Assembly: GCA_026225945.1 (NCBI GenBank)
Contig: JAMJFZ010000107.1
Coordinates: forward strand, 48,064,501 to 48,128,500
Source: Cricetomys ansorgei
Taxonomy: Eukaryota; Chordata; Mammalia; Rodentia; Nesomyidae
DNA: 64,000 nt
Direction of reading: 5' to 3'
This document shows, piece after piece, positions 12,965-24,830 of this stretch (the stretch's first letter is position 1; each line of letters begins with the position of its first letter). The notes under the pieces are model-generated. The model saw nothing but the letters and a program-made list of their open reading frames with translations. It was not told the DNA's origin and made no database searches. The position numbers and the translations under genes are program-made.

Positions 12965-13510
12965 CATATTTTAAAATTTTATTTAGAAATTTTTATACAA
13001 AAATACTTTGATCACATTCCTTCCCCCAAATTCACCCAGATACTTCTCCCTTCATATCTATCCAAGTTCATTTATTTTCTCTCTCCAAACAAACAAGTAG
13101 TAATACAAAGCAACAAGAACAACATTGGCATACAAAACAAAAACAAAAACAAAAACCAAAAAAAAAAAAAAAAACCAACCTAAGACTCTATCTTGCGTTG
13201 GCCAGCTATTTCTGAGCATAGAGCCTCCTGTTCTTGGGTGTGATTAACAGACTCAGTGGTATGCCTTTGGAGAAAACTGATTTTCCCTTCTTCCAGCAAG
13301 TAGAAACTGCAACTCGATTCTTGGTTAGGGGTAGAACTGGACAATGTGCAGATAGTGAGAAACCTTGGTGCACTCAGACTTAAATTGGTTTTCTATATCA
13401 AACCCTTCCCCAGTGTTCAAGAATCTATCTGGAAGAAGAGGCAGAGAGACTGTAAGAGCAGGGCTGATGTACATATGAACTCAGAGACTGCAACAATGTC
13501 AGTTTTTATG
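12965..13510 (-). mobile_element. Rodent L1 3' UTR with an internal inversion
   Basis: From 12965 to about 13360 the plus strand is the reverse complement of a rodent L1 3' end ('gatcacattccttcccccaa', 'ttggccagctatttctgagc', 'gagaaaactgattttccc', 'attcttggttaggggt'). From about 13372 to 13510 the sequence is the sense strand of a neighbouring part of the same 3' UTR ('ctcagacttaaat', 'tatatcaaacccttcccc', 'gactgtaagagc', 'acatatgaactcagagactg'). A 3' part in one orientation with an inverted 5' part is what twin priming during L1 integration produces. Confidence 0.7.
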
Positions 13511-13965
13511 TTTTTACTTACACTCACTCCAAATGGGTGTGTGACAATTCCACCCTTAATTTTCAAATGATTCCGAGTCTTCAGGCTGTCTCCCAGAAAC
13601 TCATGAGTGATTCCGTTAGATGAGAATGAACGATTCATCAATACATTACCATAGTATATTAAAAGATTAGACTTAATTGTGTCATAAATACACCTTTTCC
13701 ATTCTTTCCATTTCTGTCTTATTACATCAGCTATCAAAAGAGGAAAGTATTAGAAATTCTTTCTCTCTGATTCTATAATTTATGATCCTATATTCTGTTT
13801 TTCTGATTAATTTTCCTAAAAGGGATTTGTAATTTATTTTTCAAGTGTCTTTATCTCCAGTATTTGTACATAGCTTGTCATCCCCATTCATGAGTGCTTT
13901 TTTGTCATAATAATCCATTTGCCTTCAAAAATGAAACTTGTAATTAAAAAAATATATAGAAAGAT
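13511..13965. other. Unassigned sequence
   Basis: No gene or named repeat. Some could be residual L1. Confidence 0.4.
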
Positions 13966-14180
13966 TAGGGCTGGAGATCGCACAGTAGTGAAGAACGCCA
14001 ACTGCTCTTGTAGGACACATGGTTTGGATTCTGAGCACCCATTAGGTGGTTCGCAAGCATTTGTAATTCCAGCTTCAGGAGATTCACCACCCCCTACTGG
14101 CCTCCTAGAGAAGTGCACTCACATGATCCATACACATACAAGTAGGCAAAACACCTATGCACACATAAATAAATAAATTG
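13966..14180 (+). repeat. B3 SINE (B2 superfamily)
   Basis: Sense-strand B3: 'agggctggagatcgcacagt' is the tRNA-like head, then 'caactgctcttgtaggacac', 'tttggattctgagcaccca', 'tgtaattccagcttcagg' and 'gcaaaacacctatgcacac', with a tail 'ataaataaataaatt'. The Pol III box A region is mutated. Confidence 0.88.
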
Positions 14181-14355
14181 TAAAAGTAGCATTACTATCT
14201 TTATGTAATAAAAATAAAATGTTGAAAGTCTAAATCATTGGAGGCTTGTAAATTGCAATTTTAATAAAGCATTTAAAACACCTTATCTGTACAGTATTGA
14301 GTATCAGTTGCTGTCTAATTGGGGTTTTCCTTATTTGTTCCTGGCTGCCTCTTAG

Positions 14356-14513
14356 CTGACAGCTGGGCACTCCTGGTGGGCTGTCAGATGCAACACACCA
14401 CCACAGACTCTTTGCTGTCAGAGTTCAAGGCTGTCACAAGCTCTGAATCTGGCACCCTGAGTGTTCCATCAGGGCCAGTTGTTCAAACAGATGAGCCAAT
14501 TGAGGACATTTAA
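14356..14513 (+). other. Speculative exon-like segment
   Basis: A pyrimidine-rich tract ending in AG at 14354-14355 precedes an open frame that closes with TAA at 14511-14513. The in-frame translation ends with a Ser/Thr-rich stretch and a final EPIEDI. Composition is richer in G+C than the flanks. An AATAAA lies at 14936-14941. I recognise no protein family, and chance cannot be excluded. Called only as a candidate terminal exon or old coding fragment. Confidence 0.2.
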
Positions 14514-15093
14514 TGTTTAAATGACCACATGGTAGGATTGAGCATGATTCTAAATTATAACATTATGTCCCCATTGACAATCTCAATTTACTTAATTTGC
14601 TTCTCTTGTTTGGCTTATTTGAGTACAAATATCCCTTTGTTATAAATACCTTTATCTCTAAAAACAAGAGCAAGAATAATGACAATAGCAACAAAAATAG
14701 TATTTTTTTTCTGAATCTCATTAATATCTTTCTCAAATCTAGTAAAAGTCTAAAGAAAAGCAACAGCACTCCTGCAAACTTCATTTTGACAGAATTGGGA
14801 ACATTGACTCACAGAATTTTGTATTTCTAGTTTCATGATGCATGAATTTTAATATTGCAGTTACTTTTGCATACCAAGTCTTATCACTTTCATGCGTTTA
14901 GCTTTCTAGGAAATTTTGATCAAGTCACTGGTTACAAATAAACTATATAACAAAATTTTAGATGCCTGTTACTGAGATCTGATTAATACTATTGTTACTT
15001 TTGGCAACTCAGCCAAATACAAGTCTTTTTGTCATGAGGTGCTCTGAGCCTGTGAAAGTTTTATTTTATGAGAATAGTAAGAGTAGTAAACTT
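14514..15093. other. Unassigned AT-rich sequence
   Basis: No gene or named repeat was identified. Confidence 0.45.
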
Positions 15094-15250
15094 TGAGGTG
15101 GAGAGATGGCTCAGTGGTTAAGGACACAGACTGTTCTTGCAGAATACCTGAGTTCAGTTCCCAGCACACCTGTCAGGCAACTCAGAACTGACCTTTCTTC
15201 CAACATGCAAACATTTCTCTCTCTCGCTCTGTGTGTGTGTGTGTGTTTTA
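15094..15250 (+). repeat. B2-family SINE ending in (GT)n
   Basis: The head 'ggagagatggctcagtggtt' contains a good Pol III box A. It is followed by 'aaggacacagactgttcttg' and box B-like 'gagttcagttccc', then a diverged body and a (GT) run at about 15229-15246. Confidence 0.88.
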
Positions 15251-17030
15251 CCTCATTTTTCAAACCAGTGGAAGCATTGCTGTGTCTTTTGTTGAAAGTA
15301 ATATTGTGTTAAGTCTACTCAAGTTTCTTTAACAAAATATATAGATTGGCTTACAAACAACAGAAATATTTTTTTGAGACTGTGAAGCCCAGTATCGAGG
15401 CAAGTTTGGTTACTCATAAGAACCTGTTTATTTGATGTGACTTCACATGATAGAAGGGACCAACAAGTTGACTGAGACTTAATTTGTGAGGATAATAATT
15501 TTGTCATGAAGTCTCTTACTTCATAATTATCTCTCAAACACCAACCTATAAATTAGATTGTTTTGATGCTAAGATTGTCATGTATAAATTTTGGAATGCT
15601 AGAAATATATTTAAATATAAATGCTATAGGTATAAATATCCATCCATTGTTTACATTGTTAATCATGAATCACAAGAATATTTGTTTTTCCTTTGTATTA
15701 ATTCCAATATGCCAATGTATGTTTCTTTAAGCCTCATGCTGTTTTCATATTTTTAATCATTTTAAATTCTAGCACTCCTGATCCATTTTTACTGGAATTT
15801 AGATATTGGTCATACAGGTTGTAAACTCGTTGTTTAGCATTGCATTTCTAATCAGAACATGACAAATACATTATTTAGATACAGAACTAATATTTTGGCT
15901 ACTATTTTGATACTGATGCTTTCCAAGAGTTCAGCTTTGTACAAAATTACTTGTGTCATATTATAAATATATTACAGATCAAGAATAAGCCTTTACCAAA
16001 TCTTCTGTAGCAATTTAATCACCAACTATATAAACCAGAGATTATAAATGCTACAGGAAACAATCAGCTTGGCTTTTGACTATTTAAGGTTTTTTTTTTT
16101 TCTGATTTGGGCTTTACACTTACGTCATAGGTGAATCTTACAATGTGATCATATCTTCAAATTGATAACTCGATATATCCCAAAGCTTGGTGTATTTACT
16201 AGGATATCTCCATCTGTAAGAGGGTTTTTGAGCATGTGACTTCTATAGTCAATGCTGATCTCCATGGATGTAAAACTTACTAGCTAAAATATTTGTGAGA
16301 GTTTTCAGTCTTTCTTATTATACACATTGTTGTAACCCTGATTGATTTTGGCCCTTGTCTAGAAGCCCAGTATGATTTGTGCTTTGTCTAGCAATTGGAA
16401 AAATCTTGTAGAGAAAAATTTGAGGTGAATGTTCCAGTGATGCTTGCTCAAAATGTGTAGCTACTCTACCTGTAGCACCGGCTCGTTTATGGGTTAAATC
16501 ATTTCGAAAAGTATTTTCTCCAGTTTTTATACTTAATTGCATAGGCTAGTTTAGTATAAGTAACTTTATTCTGGACTAAATACAATTCCACACTTTTGAA
16601 TATTTTCAGTTTTCTCTAGACTCTCATCCAGATTTTCACATTGCATTTTATTGTAAATATTGTGGGCCTTTTTTTTTTAACTTAGAAAAGATCCCTCATC
16701 TTAATTTCATGAAATTCATCATCTTTCATAGTACAGAGCATCACATTCTAGAATTGTCTGAATTGTTTTGGTCTTTTAAACATCCCATTATCTTCAATGT
16801 TTTGTCTAAATTGTAAATTTGAGATAAGACTTTCAAAAAGTATTGCCCACTTAGCCATGTGACAACTTTATAATCCCTGTAAAATTTATGTCTGATAATT
16901 GACCTTTTACCTGTGAATAAATCAGTCTTCAAGATCACATGACCCAGATAGAGCCCTGAAACAATTTCATTAAATTACTTCATCTTTATTCTAGTGCTGT
17001 TTTCAGGTTTAACTTACAAAGCTTTGAAAG
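15251..17030. other. Unassigned AT-rich sequence
   Basis: About 1.8 kb without a gene, SINE or LTR that I can name. Confidence 0.5.
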
Positions 17031-17045
17031 ATATGTGTGTGTATT

Positions 17046-17080
<35 letters not shown>

Positions 17081-17081
17081 T
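17031..17081. repeat. (GT)n/(TA)n microsatellite
   Basis: Short GT start running into two TA tracts separated by one C. Confidence 0.9.
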
Positions 17082-17205
17082 AATATTGTTGTGGGTAGGT
17101 TGGAATGCAGGTATTTTCTATCAACATATAATTAACATCATAATATGATTTTATTGAAATGAAGTTGATAATGACATTGTTAACTCTTTCCTCTTTGATT
17201 TACAG

Positions 17206-17460
17206 GGAGAAATGAATGTCTGAAGAAGAAGCTTTGTCTTCATTTCCTTTTAGTGAAAGAATACAGAACAAACCTGGACGTGGCAATTTGGACCCTGCAG
17301 TTTAAGAGAAAATAGATCTATGACCCATGGTTTGAAACATACAGGATGCTAAATGTAATGTTTATAGTGATATGCAAATGTGAAGGTCATTGTTAAAATC
17401 AGGGAGAAAAAAGGATATATAAGGTGAATTTTGGAAAATAATAAATTTTTCCACAAGATG
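17206..17460 (+). other. Speculative 3' terminal exon-like segment
   Basis: A pyrimidine-rich tract with acceptor 'ttgatttacag' ends at 17205. In one phase the sequence stays open for about 35 codons to a TAG, and an AATAAA lies at 17440-17445. No protein family was recognised and no matching upstream donor was identified. It may be a noncoding transcript end or chance. Confidence 0.15.
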
Positions 17461-19585
17461 ATATGAGAGGATAAACATGGAGGAAGAAAACATTTCATTA
17501 GCTCAGATTACATTAGTTACTATTTCTGTAACAAAATGAATGCTGTTAATCAGTAAGAGCTTGTGGGCTCTGAGTAATGTGTTTTGTAAATTGTATCTCC
17601 AGGTAGGAGTATAATTAAAAACTACAAGGAAGAAAGATATTAGGATTCTGAACCTTGTGTACAAAACCCCTTTGAAAATACCTTATTACTCTGTAATTGA
17701 TACATTTATTTTCCATAATTTAAAAATCATCTAATGAATTAGAATTCCTGAGCAGTAATTAAGTATGAAAAATTTGTTTTTTTGTTGACACAGTAAAATT
17801 AAATAAAAAATTTTCTTAATATGCTTTCTAGCTATAGTTTTTATTACTTTCCAAATACATTATGCATTTAATTTGCATTTTGTTTCATTCTTTAGAGAGT
17901 TGTATAAGTTTGAACTTTTTCTTCTAATATGTTTTCCATATTTATTGTTTAGAAATAATTTATAGATGAGTGTATAAAGAATAATTTTGATATATATATA
18001 TATATATAATCATAAATACATCTGACTCATGTTTATATGTAAATTTCAAAGTGCTATATTGCTTTTATGGCATTATAATGAAACTCATTAATAACTACTA
18101 CAGGAGCAAATTATTAGCCTAGGAACTTATTTATTGGACAAAGAAATACAGCAGGAAAGAAAGAAAAAATATTTTTATTTTTTCTTACTAATAAGAAAAT
18201 GCCAAGTGTGAAATCATAACAAATTATGAAAATATATTTTTAATAATTCATAAGCAATTTACTTTAAAACTGAGTAAGGACTCAATTGAAAGTTCCTGTA
18301 GAAGTAACGTCACTGTTCCCGAAACTTTAAAGTTCTTACAGATCTAAACTTTGGTACAATTTGCTATCTTTAATTCACTATTAATATGCACTCTTTAAAA
18401 ATGAAACAATTGCTTCAAATTTAACAGATTCATATTATGCTGAACCTTAATAATAAATGGTTGTGATTTTTGTAACTGCAGCAATTGATCCATTGATATA
18501 GTCTGTGCTGTCATTGGCAATAAAGCAAATGCATAATTTGTTTGTAAATCACTCTTAAATTAAAGTAATCTCAAAGGAGAAATAGTTATTAGTTATTAGA
18601 TCTTTTTCCATCATTCACACATATTTTCATTTATTACACTGGATATAAACTACTATTTTTAACCCAAAGTTTTGGAGAAATGGAAACACCTTTAAGATGA
18701 GATTATCAACTACAAAATATCAATATGCTTAAGTCTGCAAACATAAATGAATATTCACCTATTAGAGTAATTTTAGTCTGCAGCCCATAGCCATTCATTG
18801 ATTTTTAAAAACTTAATAGAAATAACAGATGTCTCTGCATAAAATGGCATACATGTGGAAGGTTCTAGGTGTCAGCAATAGAAAAATAGAGATACATTCT
18901 AAGCTGAGCTTTTAAACTTTTCCTTGAATTGCACACTAATAACTCCAGTAAAGTCTGTTAAGTGAAACAAAAAGTATGTTTCAAATGTTAAAAATATATA
19001 GTATTGATTATTTTAAAAATATACTAAATGCATGGTTAGTAGGAGACAATGCACATTATCTTTTTGGAATGGTATGCATAATTCAAATGTTAGGGAAAAT
19101 TTGTGGGGTTTCTTTGAATCCATGGAAATGAAACAAATAAACAAATAGATTACTGTAACTTCAATACTGTTGGCAGATAGTACTGTAGTGTATTGTAAGT
19201 TAGAATCCACAGAGCAATCCTATTGATTATTGAGAAATGAAGTTTATCTTCTCTTAAAGACATGACAGATTCTAAGGTCCCAACAAAATCAGTTGATCTT
19301 CCAAAATTACACTTCTTTGGGTATCAGGAATTTTCTTTAACAATGGAGCTCTGAGCAGTTTTGAAGCCTGTGTCACTAAAACCCACAAGCTTTTTGTGAC
19401 TCCACCCATGCATTCATGCAAACCCTACCTACCCTAGAGTGCTGAACTGCTGGTGAAGCAGGGGTTCCATGCAGGAATCTGTACAGAAACAAGTCACAGA
19501 TTTCTCTGGTCACTTTTCTTTGACTACAGTCTTAAAATACTTAGTAACATTCATTTTGTGTTTCTTTGGTTGACAAGGACACATC
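17461..19585. other. Unassigned AT-rich sequence
   Basis: Contains a (TA)n run at 17990-18009. No gene or interspersed repeat was recognised. Confidence 0.5.
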
Positions 19586-19999
19586 TCTCTCTCTTTCTCT
19601 TTCTCTCTGTCTCTCACATGCACACAGACAGGCACACACACATACACACACACATACATGCATACACACATACAATACACACACACACATATACACACAT
19701 ACACACACATATACATACATACACACACATACACACATATACACAAATATACACATACACATACACATGTACACACATACACACACATACACACATATAC
19801 ACACATACACATACACACATGCACATACACATGTACACACATACACACACATATACACACATACACACATATACACACATACACACATATACACACATAC
19901 ACATACACACATGCACATACACATGTACACACATACACACATATACACACATACATACATATACACACATAACCCCCCCCACACACACACACCACACAC
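19586..19999. repeat. Complex (CA)n array with higher-order periodicity
   Basis: Begins with a CT-rich segment, then over 350 bp of CA repeats broken by regular TA, TG and GT variants, ending with a C8 run. A block of more than 50 bp beginning at 19791 recurs almost identically beginning at 19883, a 92-bp period. All long open frames here (His/Thr/Tyr/Ile on plus, Cys/Val/Met on minus) are artefacts of the repeat. Confidence 0.95.
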
Positions 20000-21068
20000 G
20001 GATCTGTTTTCAACAATTTTTCTATATTATCACATACATGTATGGTCCTGTAATTTTTCTTCTCTATTATTTTATTCTAGAACATAACAACCCTTCACTT
20101 CACATTTCCTTGTAACTGATGTTTTGGTTCAATGCTGGATAAGTGGGTAGTGCAGTGTGCTTGTTAATAAATTGTTATTTTGTGCTGCCCCATGCCATGT
20201 GTTCTCACTCCTATTTTGTCTTAATGTCAGTTACAATATTCCCCACTGAGAAAAATTGATGGAAAATATAAGATTCATGATTTAATTTTTATAACCTAAT
20301 TGCTGCATTGGAAGTCAGTCAGCATTTTTAATATGCCAGTTTTAAAACTAGTTAAGACAGAGTCTTTGTCACATCAATTATTGTTAATAAAATGACATAA
20401 CTTTAGAGTCTTTAAACATTTATTTTTATAGAACTCATGGTTCTCTTCAAAGAATAGGAGAGCAAAACAGTTGTGCAATGAGGTGTTTATAAAAATATCA
20501 AGGTTTGTGTCAAGCCAGGAGTCCATCACTGTTTAGTGGGAATGATGATCTACTAGAAGTGGAAAATTACTAAGCAGATAACTACAGCATTCTTCAGGTT
20601 ACAGCTGGCCAATAAAAACAGGATCAAACTCATTAATCAGGCAGTTTGTGTTGTTTGATGTTAAAAAACACAGAATTATCTGCAGACAGCCCACCTTAGC
20701 ACGTAGGTGGTAGAAGGGTCAGAGTGGCATTAAAAAGCATATTTGAAATTTGTACCAATTGTGTCCATTGGAAATATAAGTGAAGGCATATTTCTAAAAG
20801 AAGTTCATTGAATTGTAGGTGTTCATGCATATATTAATGTGTATTTTTATTTCCTTGCATAGTTTAACATATATTTTTATAAACATTTAACATATTTTTA
20901 AAACCACTAAAGCAACAGAACCTGGGAGGAAGTGCAGGGTGCAATAAAGAGCAAAATGTGATGGAAAAGTGTCATCAGAAAACCACAATTATTCTGGATT
21001 TAATATCCCATGGACATTGAAATAATCCAGAAGTTGTCCTTATCCTCAAGTTATAGGCTTGATGAAGG

Positions 21069-21069
<1 letters not shown>
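20000..21069. other. Unassigned AT-rich sequence
   Basis: No gene or named repeat was identified. Confidence 0.45.

Positions 21070-21116
<47 letters not shown>
21070..21116. repeat. (AC)n microsatellite
   Basis: Pure AC dinucleotide run of about 23 units, likely to be polymorphic in length. Confidence 0.97.
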
Positions 21117-21118
<2 letters not shown>

Positions 21119-21149
21119 AAATAGTACATTAACTTATATAACATGCATT

Positions 21150-21298
21150 GTTTTTTGTTTTGAGTTTTGAGTCAGGATCTCATAGTTGAAGCCAGCTTCA
21201 ATTAGCTCTGCAGCCAGTACTGGCACTGAGCTCTTGATTCTTCAGCCACTACTTTCCAAGTGATGGAATAATGGGAGTGCATTACCATACCCTGTTGA
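21150..21298 (-). repeat. Old B1/proto-B1-like SINE
   Basis: Antisense order 'gttttgagtcaggatctcat', 'gttgaagccagcttcaa', 'ccaagtgatggaataatggg' and 'gcattaccataccctg' follows a B1-type monomer with many substitutions. The A-tail is at the low-coordinate side. Confidence 0.65.
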
Positions 21299-22804
21299 AA
21301 TCTGTCTTAATATTAAGATACTAGCAACGTCTGTATAGGGAAAAGGTCAAAAAGTTACAGAGCATGAAAACATTTCTACTACATGTTAGAAATTGAAAAG
21401 AGTTGAGGAAGAAAGAGAATACAGGCAAAGAGTCGTCTATGAAAAACTAGAAATTGGTGCTCAAGGATACAATAATAAGATAGGAAATTAATTCAAATTA
21501 TGCAGAGAATGCAGGCAGTGAACACCTCACATTCCTACAGTCAGGCCTGTTGTTAGTCTCTGGTAGAAATAAGAACACACATACTGGTTTCTGGAAAGTG
21601 TGGGTCTTAAGCCCAGAGGGGTTTGTAGTAGCTAGGAAGCCTGTATGTGCTTTGGTGCTTCTCAAGCAATACAAATATTTTACAATCAATGTGTGCTTCT
21701 TGATGATCAAAGAGTACATTCCAAAGTCATTCCTCCACTGAATACTGCTGGAAGTTGTCTGAGTCCTCCTGTGTGTGTTAGAATATTCCATCCCAACAGT
21801 ACAACGAGTGTTTGTTTATCCTTATCAATTTTCTCCTGACAGAGCATCAGCTTTTGTGAAATGACTATGAAAGGAAAGCTAGTTGGTGAGAATTCTCAGG
21901 TTCTATTCCAGGTGTCTGTTTAATTTATCCAATTATGAGAAACCACAGCAATTTTCAGAAATTAGCCCCTCTGTGCATGTTTACAATAAATGAATGAAGA
22001 CATTATTGGCAGAATACCCAAACAATTAAGATTGCTCTAAAATGGATGACATTTTACTCTCAGTTAAAAACAAATGAGGTACGACTGAAATAAAAGTAAT
22101 CTGCCTTAAATGTGGTGTTCTCTTTATTCGTCAAGAAATGCCTCGGTACAACTGCTGGAGCTTTGGTCTCTTTAGTATGGAGATACACTTGGAAGTGGGA
22201 TGCTGTCACCCAGGAGTTATGCATCTTTGGTAAAGGATTTATCTGTGAGGATCAATGTATATTCATGTCCATTTGCTGTTTTTATATAAATTATCCATAA
22301 ACCTTAGACACTTGTAATGACGAACATCTAATATTTCTTAATATCTACGGGCAAGGATGTTGTTTATAGCTTCAGTAGTGCATTGCATGGTCTAAGACTC
22401 TCAGGTCAGAAATGGAGATGGTAGCCAAGGTTGTAGTCATCTCAAAGCAGAAGGGTCTTCTTGCAAGATATGTGGCCTAGTTATTGGTGAATCTCTGAAG
22501 ATCTATTTTTAAATGTGTCCCATGCCTGCTGGTTCACTGGAAACTATCCTCATTTCCACAAAATACAACTACAAATATGGTAGCTGGCTTTCATCCAGGC
22601 AACCAAGAAAACAAGAAATATTGTCTAAAATGTAAGCAAGAGCCTGATCTCATAGGTGGTAACTCATGAGTCTTGTTGTATTCTGTGCACTGAGAGCAAG
22701 CCAAGCCAGAAGGAAGAACTTGAGAAAGTAGGCACATTGTACTCCATGACGGAGGCTACCTTTTATAGTTGGTTTTCAATTTTTCATTTTTCTCTTTCTG
22801 TGTT
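21299..22804. other. Unassigned sequence
   Basis: No gene or named repeat. The frames near 21.5-21.8 kb on both strands have no recognisable homology. Confidence 0.4.
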
Positions 22805-23005
22805 TATCTATTTATATTTTTGAGAGTATAATATAATTACATTTCTATCTTCTTCCTTGTTTCAAACTCTCCCATATACCTCTCCCTACTCTCCTTAAAA
22901 TTGGTGGTCTGTTTTATTTTTTTACATTAATTGGTCTTGAATGCATACATGTAAATATATATGTAAAATATATATGTAAAAATATATGTATATATATGCA
23001 TTCAA
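22805..23005 (-). mobile_element. Probable rodent L1 3' end, antisense
   Basis: 'caaactctcccatatacctc' followed by a TA/GT-rich 'catacatgtaaatatatatg' tract resembles the antisense of a rodent L1 3' UTR near its tail. Short and diverged. Confidence 0.45.
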
Positions 23006-23914
23006 TCTTTAATTTTTAAGTTATTTCTATTCTCCAAAACCACAGATCATGTAGCTCAGAAGAATTGTGTTAGATTTGCTGTCAAGTTTTAAAGTTTTCT
23101 ATGTTTTTAATAGTGAACTCACAGAGTATTTATATATGTATTTATGAGAATGGGGAGGTATTCTAGACCATGGGAAACATATAATTTGAATGCATGACAA
23201 ATAACTCCAAGTCCATTAGTATCGTCTTTTTCTCATGGAATTTGAAAGAATGGTAGGGAAAGAAATCTATACTTAAAGATCTCTAGGAAACAGCAAATGG
23301 TTAAAGTCAAAGCAGGTCTTATCTGTTCTTAGAGAGTGGATTAGAGACACACAATTTGATTTCTATAATAAGTGCAGTTGATTGAATCATACATATTTTT
23401 CTTAATTGCAGGAGGATAGCAACACTCTTTGATGGACTTTTCTGGGGAGAGGTGAACTATCACTGCTCAAGAGGTGGTGGGACCTTGGAGAAGGGAGCAG
23501 ATAAATGAGGCAGATTGAAGTCTTATGCAACAGACAACTTTACTGAGAGCATTTTATTCAGACAGTAAAGGTTAAGGTTAAGACAGGAGGTTAAGAAGAG
23601 TTAGATGAGTAAAGTATATAGTCATGAGAACGATCTGCAAGTGGCAGACAAGCTGCACATGACAAACAAACAAACAAAAAAGTCTTCTTTCCATAGAGAC
23701 ATATAAACAGAAACAGATAACAATAGCCAGTTGTACAGTTGTAACGAATAGTTAGTTGATATGCTTCCTACACTCTGGCTTCTCCTTTTGTTTTTAACAT
23801 TTTGTGTGCATCTAGCATGTGGTGTTGTGCCTCTTCTGTCTGGCTTTTCTGTCCAACAGAATAGAGATTTTTGCATATCATAAATCCTAACAGTTCCTAT
23901 TTACTACTGAGTAG
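23006..23914. other. Unassigned sequence
   Basis: No gene. A 'cattttattcag' motif at about 23550 could be an antisense polyadenylation signal of an old element, but nothing else supports one. Confidence 0.4.
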
Positions 23915-24440
23915 CACATTTTAAGGGTATGTCAATGGTTGTTCATGTATGGATACACACACTATAACACGTTGGCATAACTTGCCAGTTGGATTATCAT
24001 TCAAACCATAGGGAACATCTGCTTTCATTTCTCTCAAGCAAATGTCTAGTAGTGGCTTTGCTAATCTGGTATTAAGTGTATTTTTTACACTGAATATGTT
24101 TGCAGACATGGTTGCCATGATGTTACCACTTTACATCCTCATCAATGTCTGACATTTCCACCCTTTGTTTCAGCAATCTTCAACTTTCAACTCTCCATGC
24201 TACATGAGCGATATCTCACTGATGCTTCATTCGTTTTCCTCATTTTTAATAATTTTTTTCTGTTTTCATGTGCTTGTTTTGCCACTAGAATCTTCTTAGT
24301 TACATGTCTTTCTTTTTCCCTCTCTTGTCTTCTTTCCCACATTGCATACTTTCTTGTTAATGACTACAAAGAATTCTTCATTTATTATGGACATAGGACT
24401 TCTATTAGATAAGTCTATGAGCTTTCTCTGGGTTATTTTT
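23915..24440 (-). mobile_element. Ancient L1M ORF2 3' region, antisense
   Basis: Plus-strand text tracks the reverse complement of mammal-wide L1 ORF2/3' UTR: 'ctttcatttctctcaagcaa', 'tctagtagtggctttgct', 'ttaccactttacatcctcat', 'tgatgcttcattcgttttcc' and 'ttttcatgtgcttgttttgc' in the right order. No intact frame remains. Confidence 0.75.
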
Positions 24441-24544
24441 TGCCTTTTCATTTATAATTTTTTTTTCAAAAATTTAAGATAAATGTTCTTATGAAGAAGA
24501 AATGTATTTTCCTTGTGGTTTTGAAATTTTAAAATTAAATGGGA

Positions 24545-24830
24545 AGCAGAGGCTCCATCCCAAAGGCTATTCTGTGCCAACAAGAATGGAAGAATTGTAC
24601 CAGGAGCAAGCAAATGATTATTTACATGTTGGACCAGTGAAGGGACCAGAAAGGGATAAGTTGCTGCTTTTATAATAATCCCCTTAGGAATCCACTGAAA
24701 ATACCTCAGGAGCTCCTACTAGACCTTGCCCCTTAATGGTCCCACCATTCTCATTATCACCAGCCTAGGGACCAAACCTCCAACCACAAAAAGACCTTTG
24801 GGGACATACCTAAACTATCAAAATCAAAAG
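24545..24830 (+). repeat. Old rodent/mammal dispersed repeat
   Basis: The 3' half reads 'agaccttgccccttaatggt', 'cccaccattctcattatcac', 'gggaccaaacctccaacc', 'cctttggggacataccta' and 'aactatcaa', the ending shared by several old interspersed repeats also present elsewhere in this window. Family not named. Confidence 0.5.

Noticed and set aside
15094..15130. tRNA-like box A/box B sequence as a tRNA gene
   Set aside because: It is the tRNA-derived head of a B2 SINE. No cloverleaf or intact acceptor stem follows.
19453..20115. Several overlapping open frames of 100-220 codons on both strands
   Set aside because: They are translations of the CA/GT array (His-Thr-Tyr-Ile or Cys-Val-Met repeats) present in several frames at once. 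Not genes.
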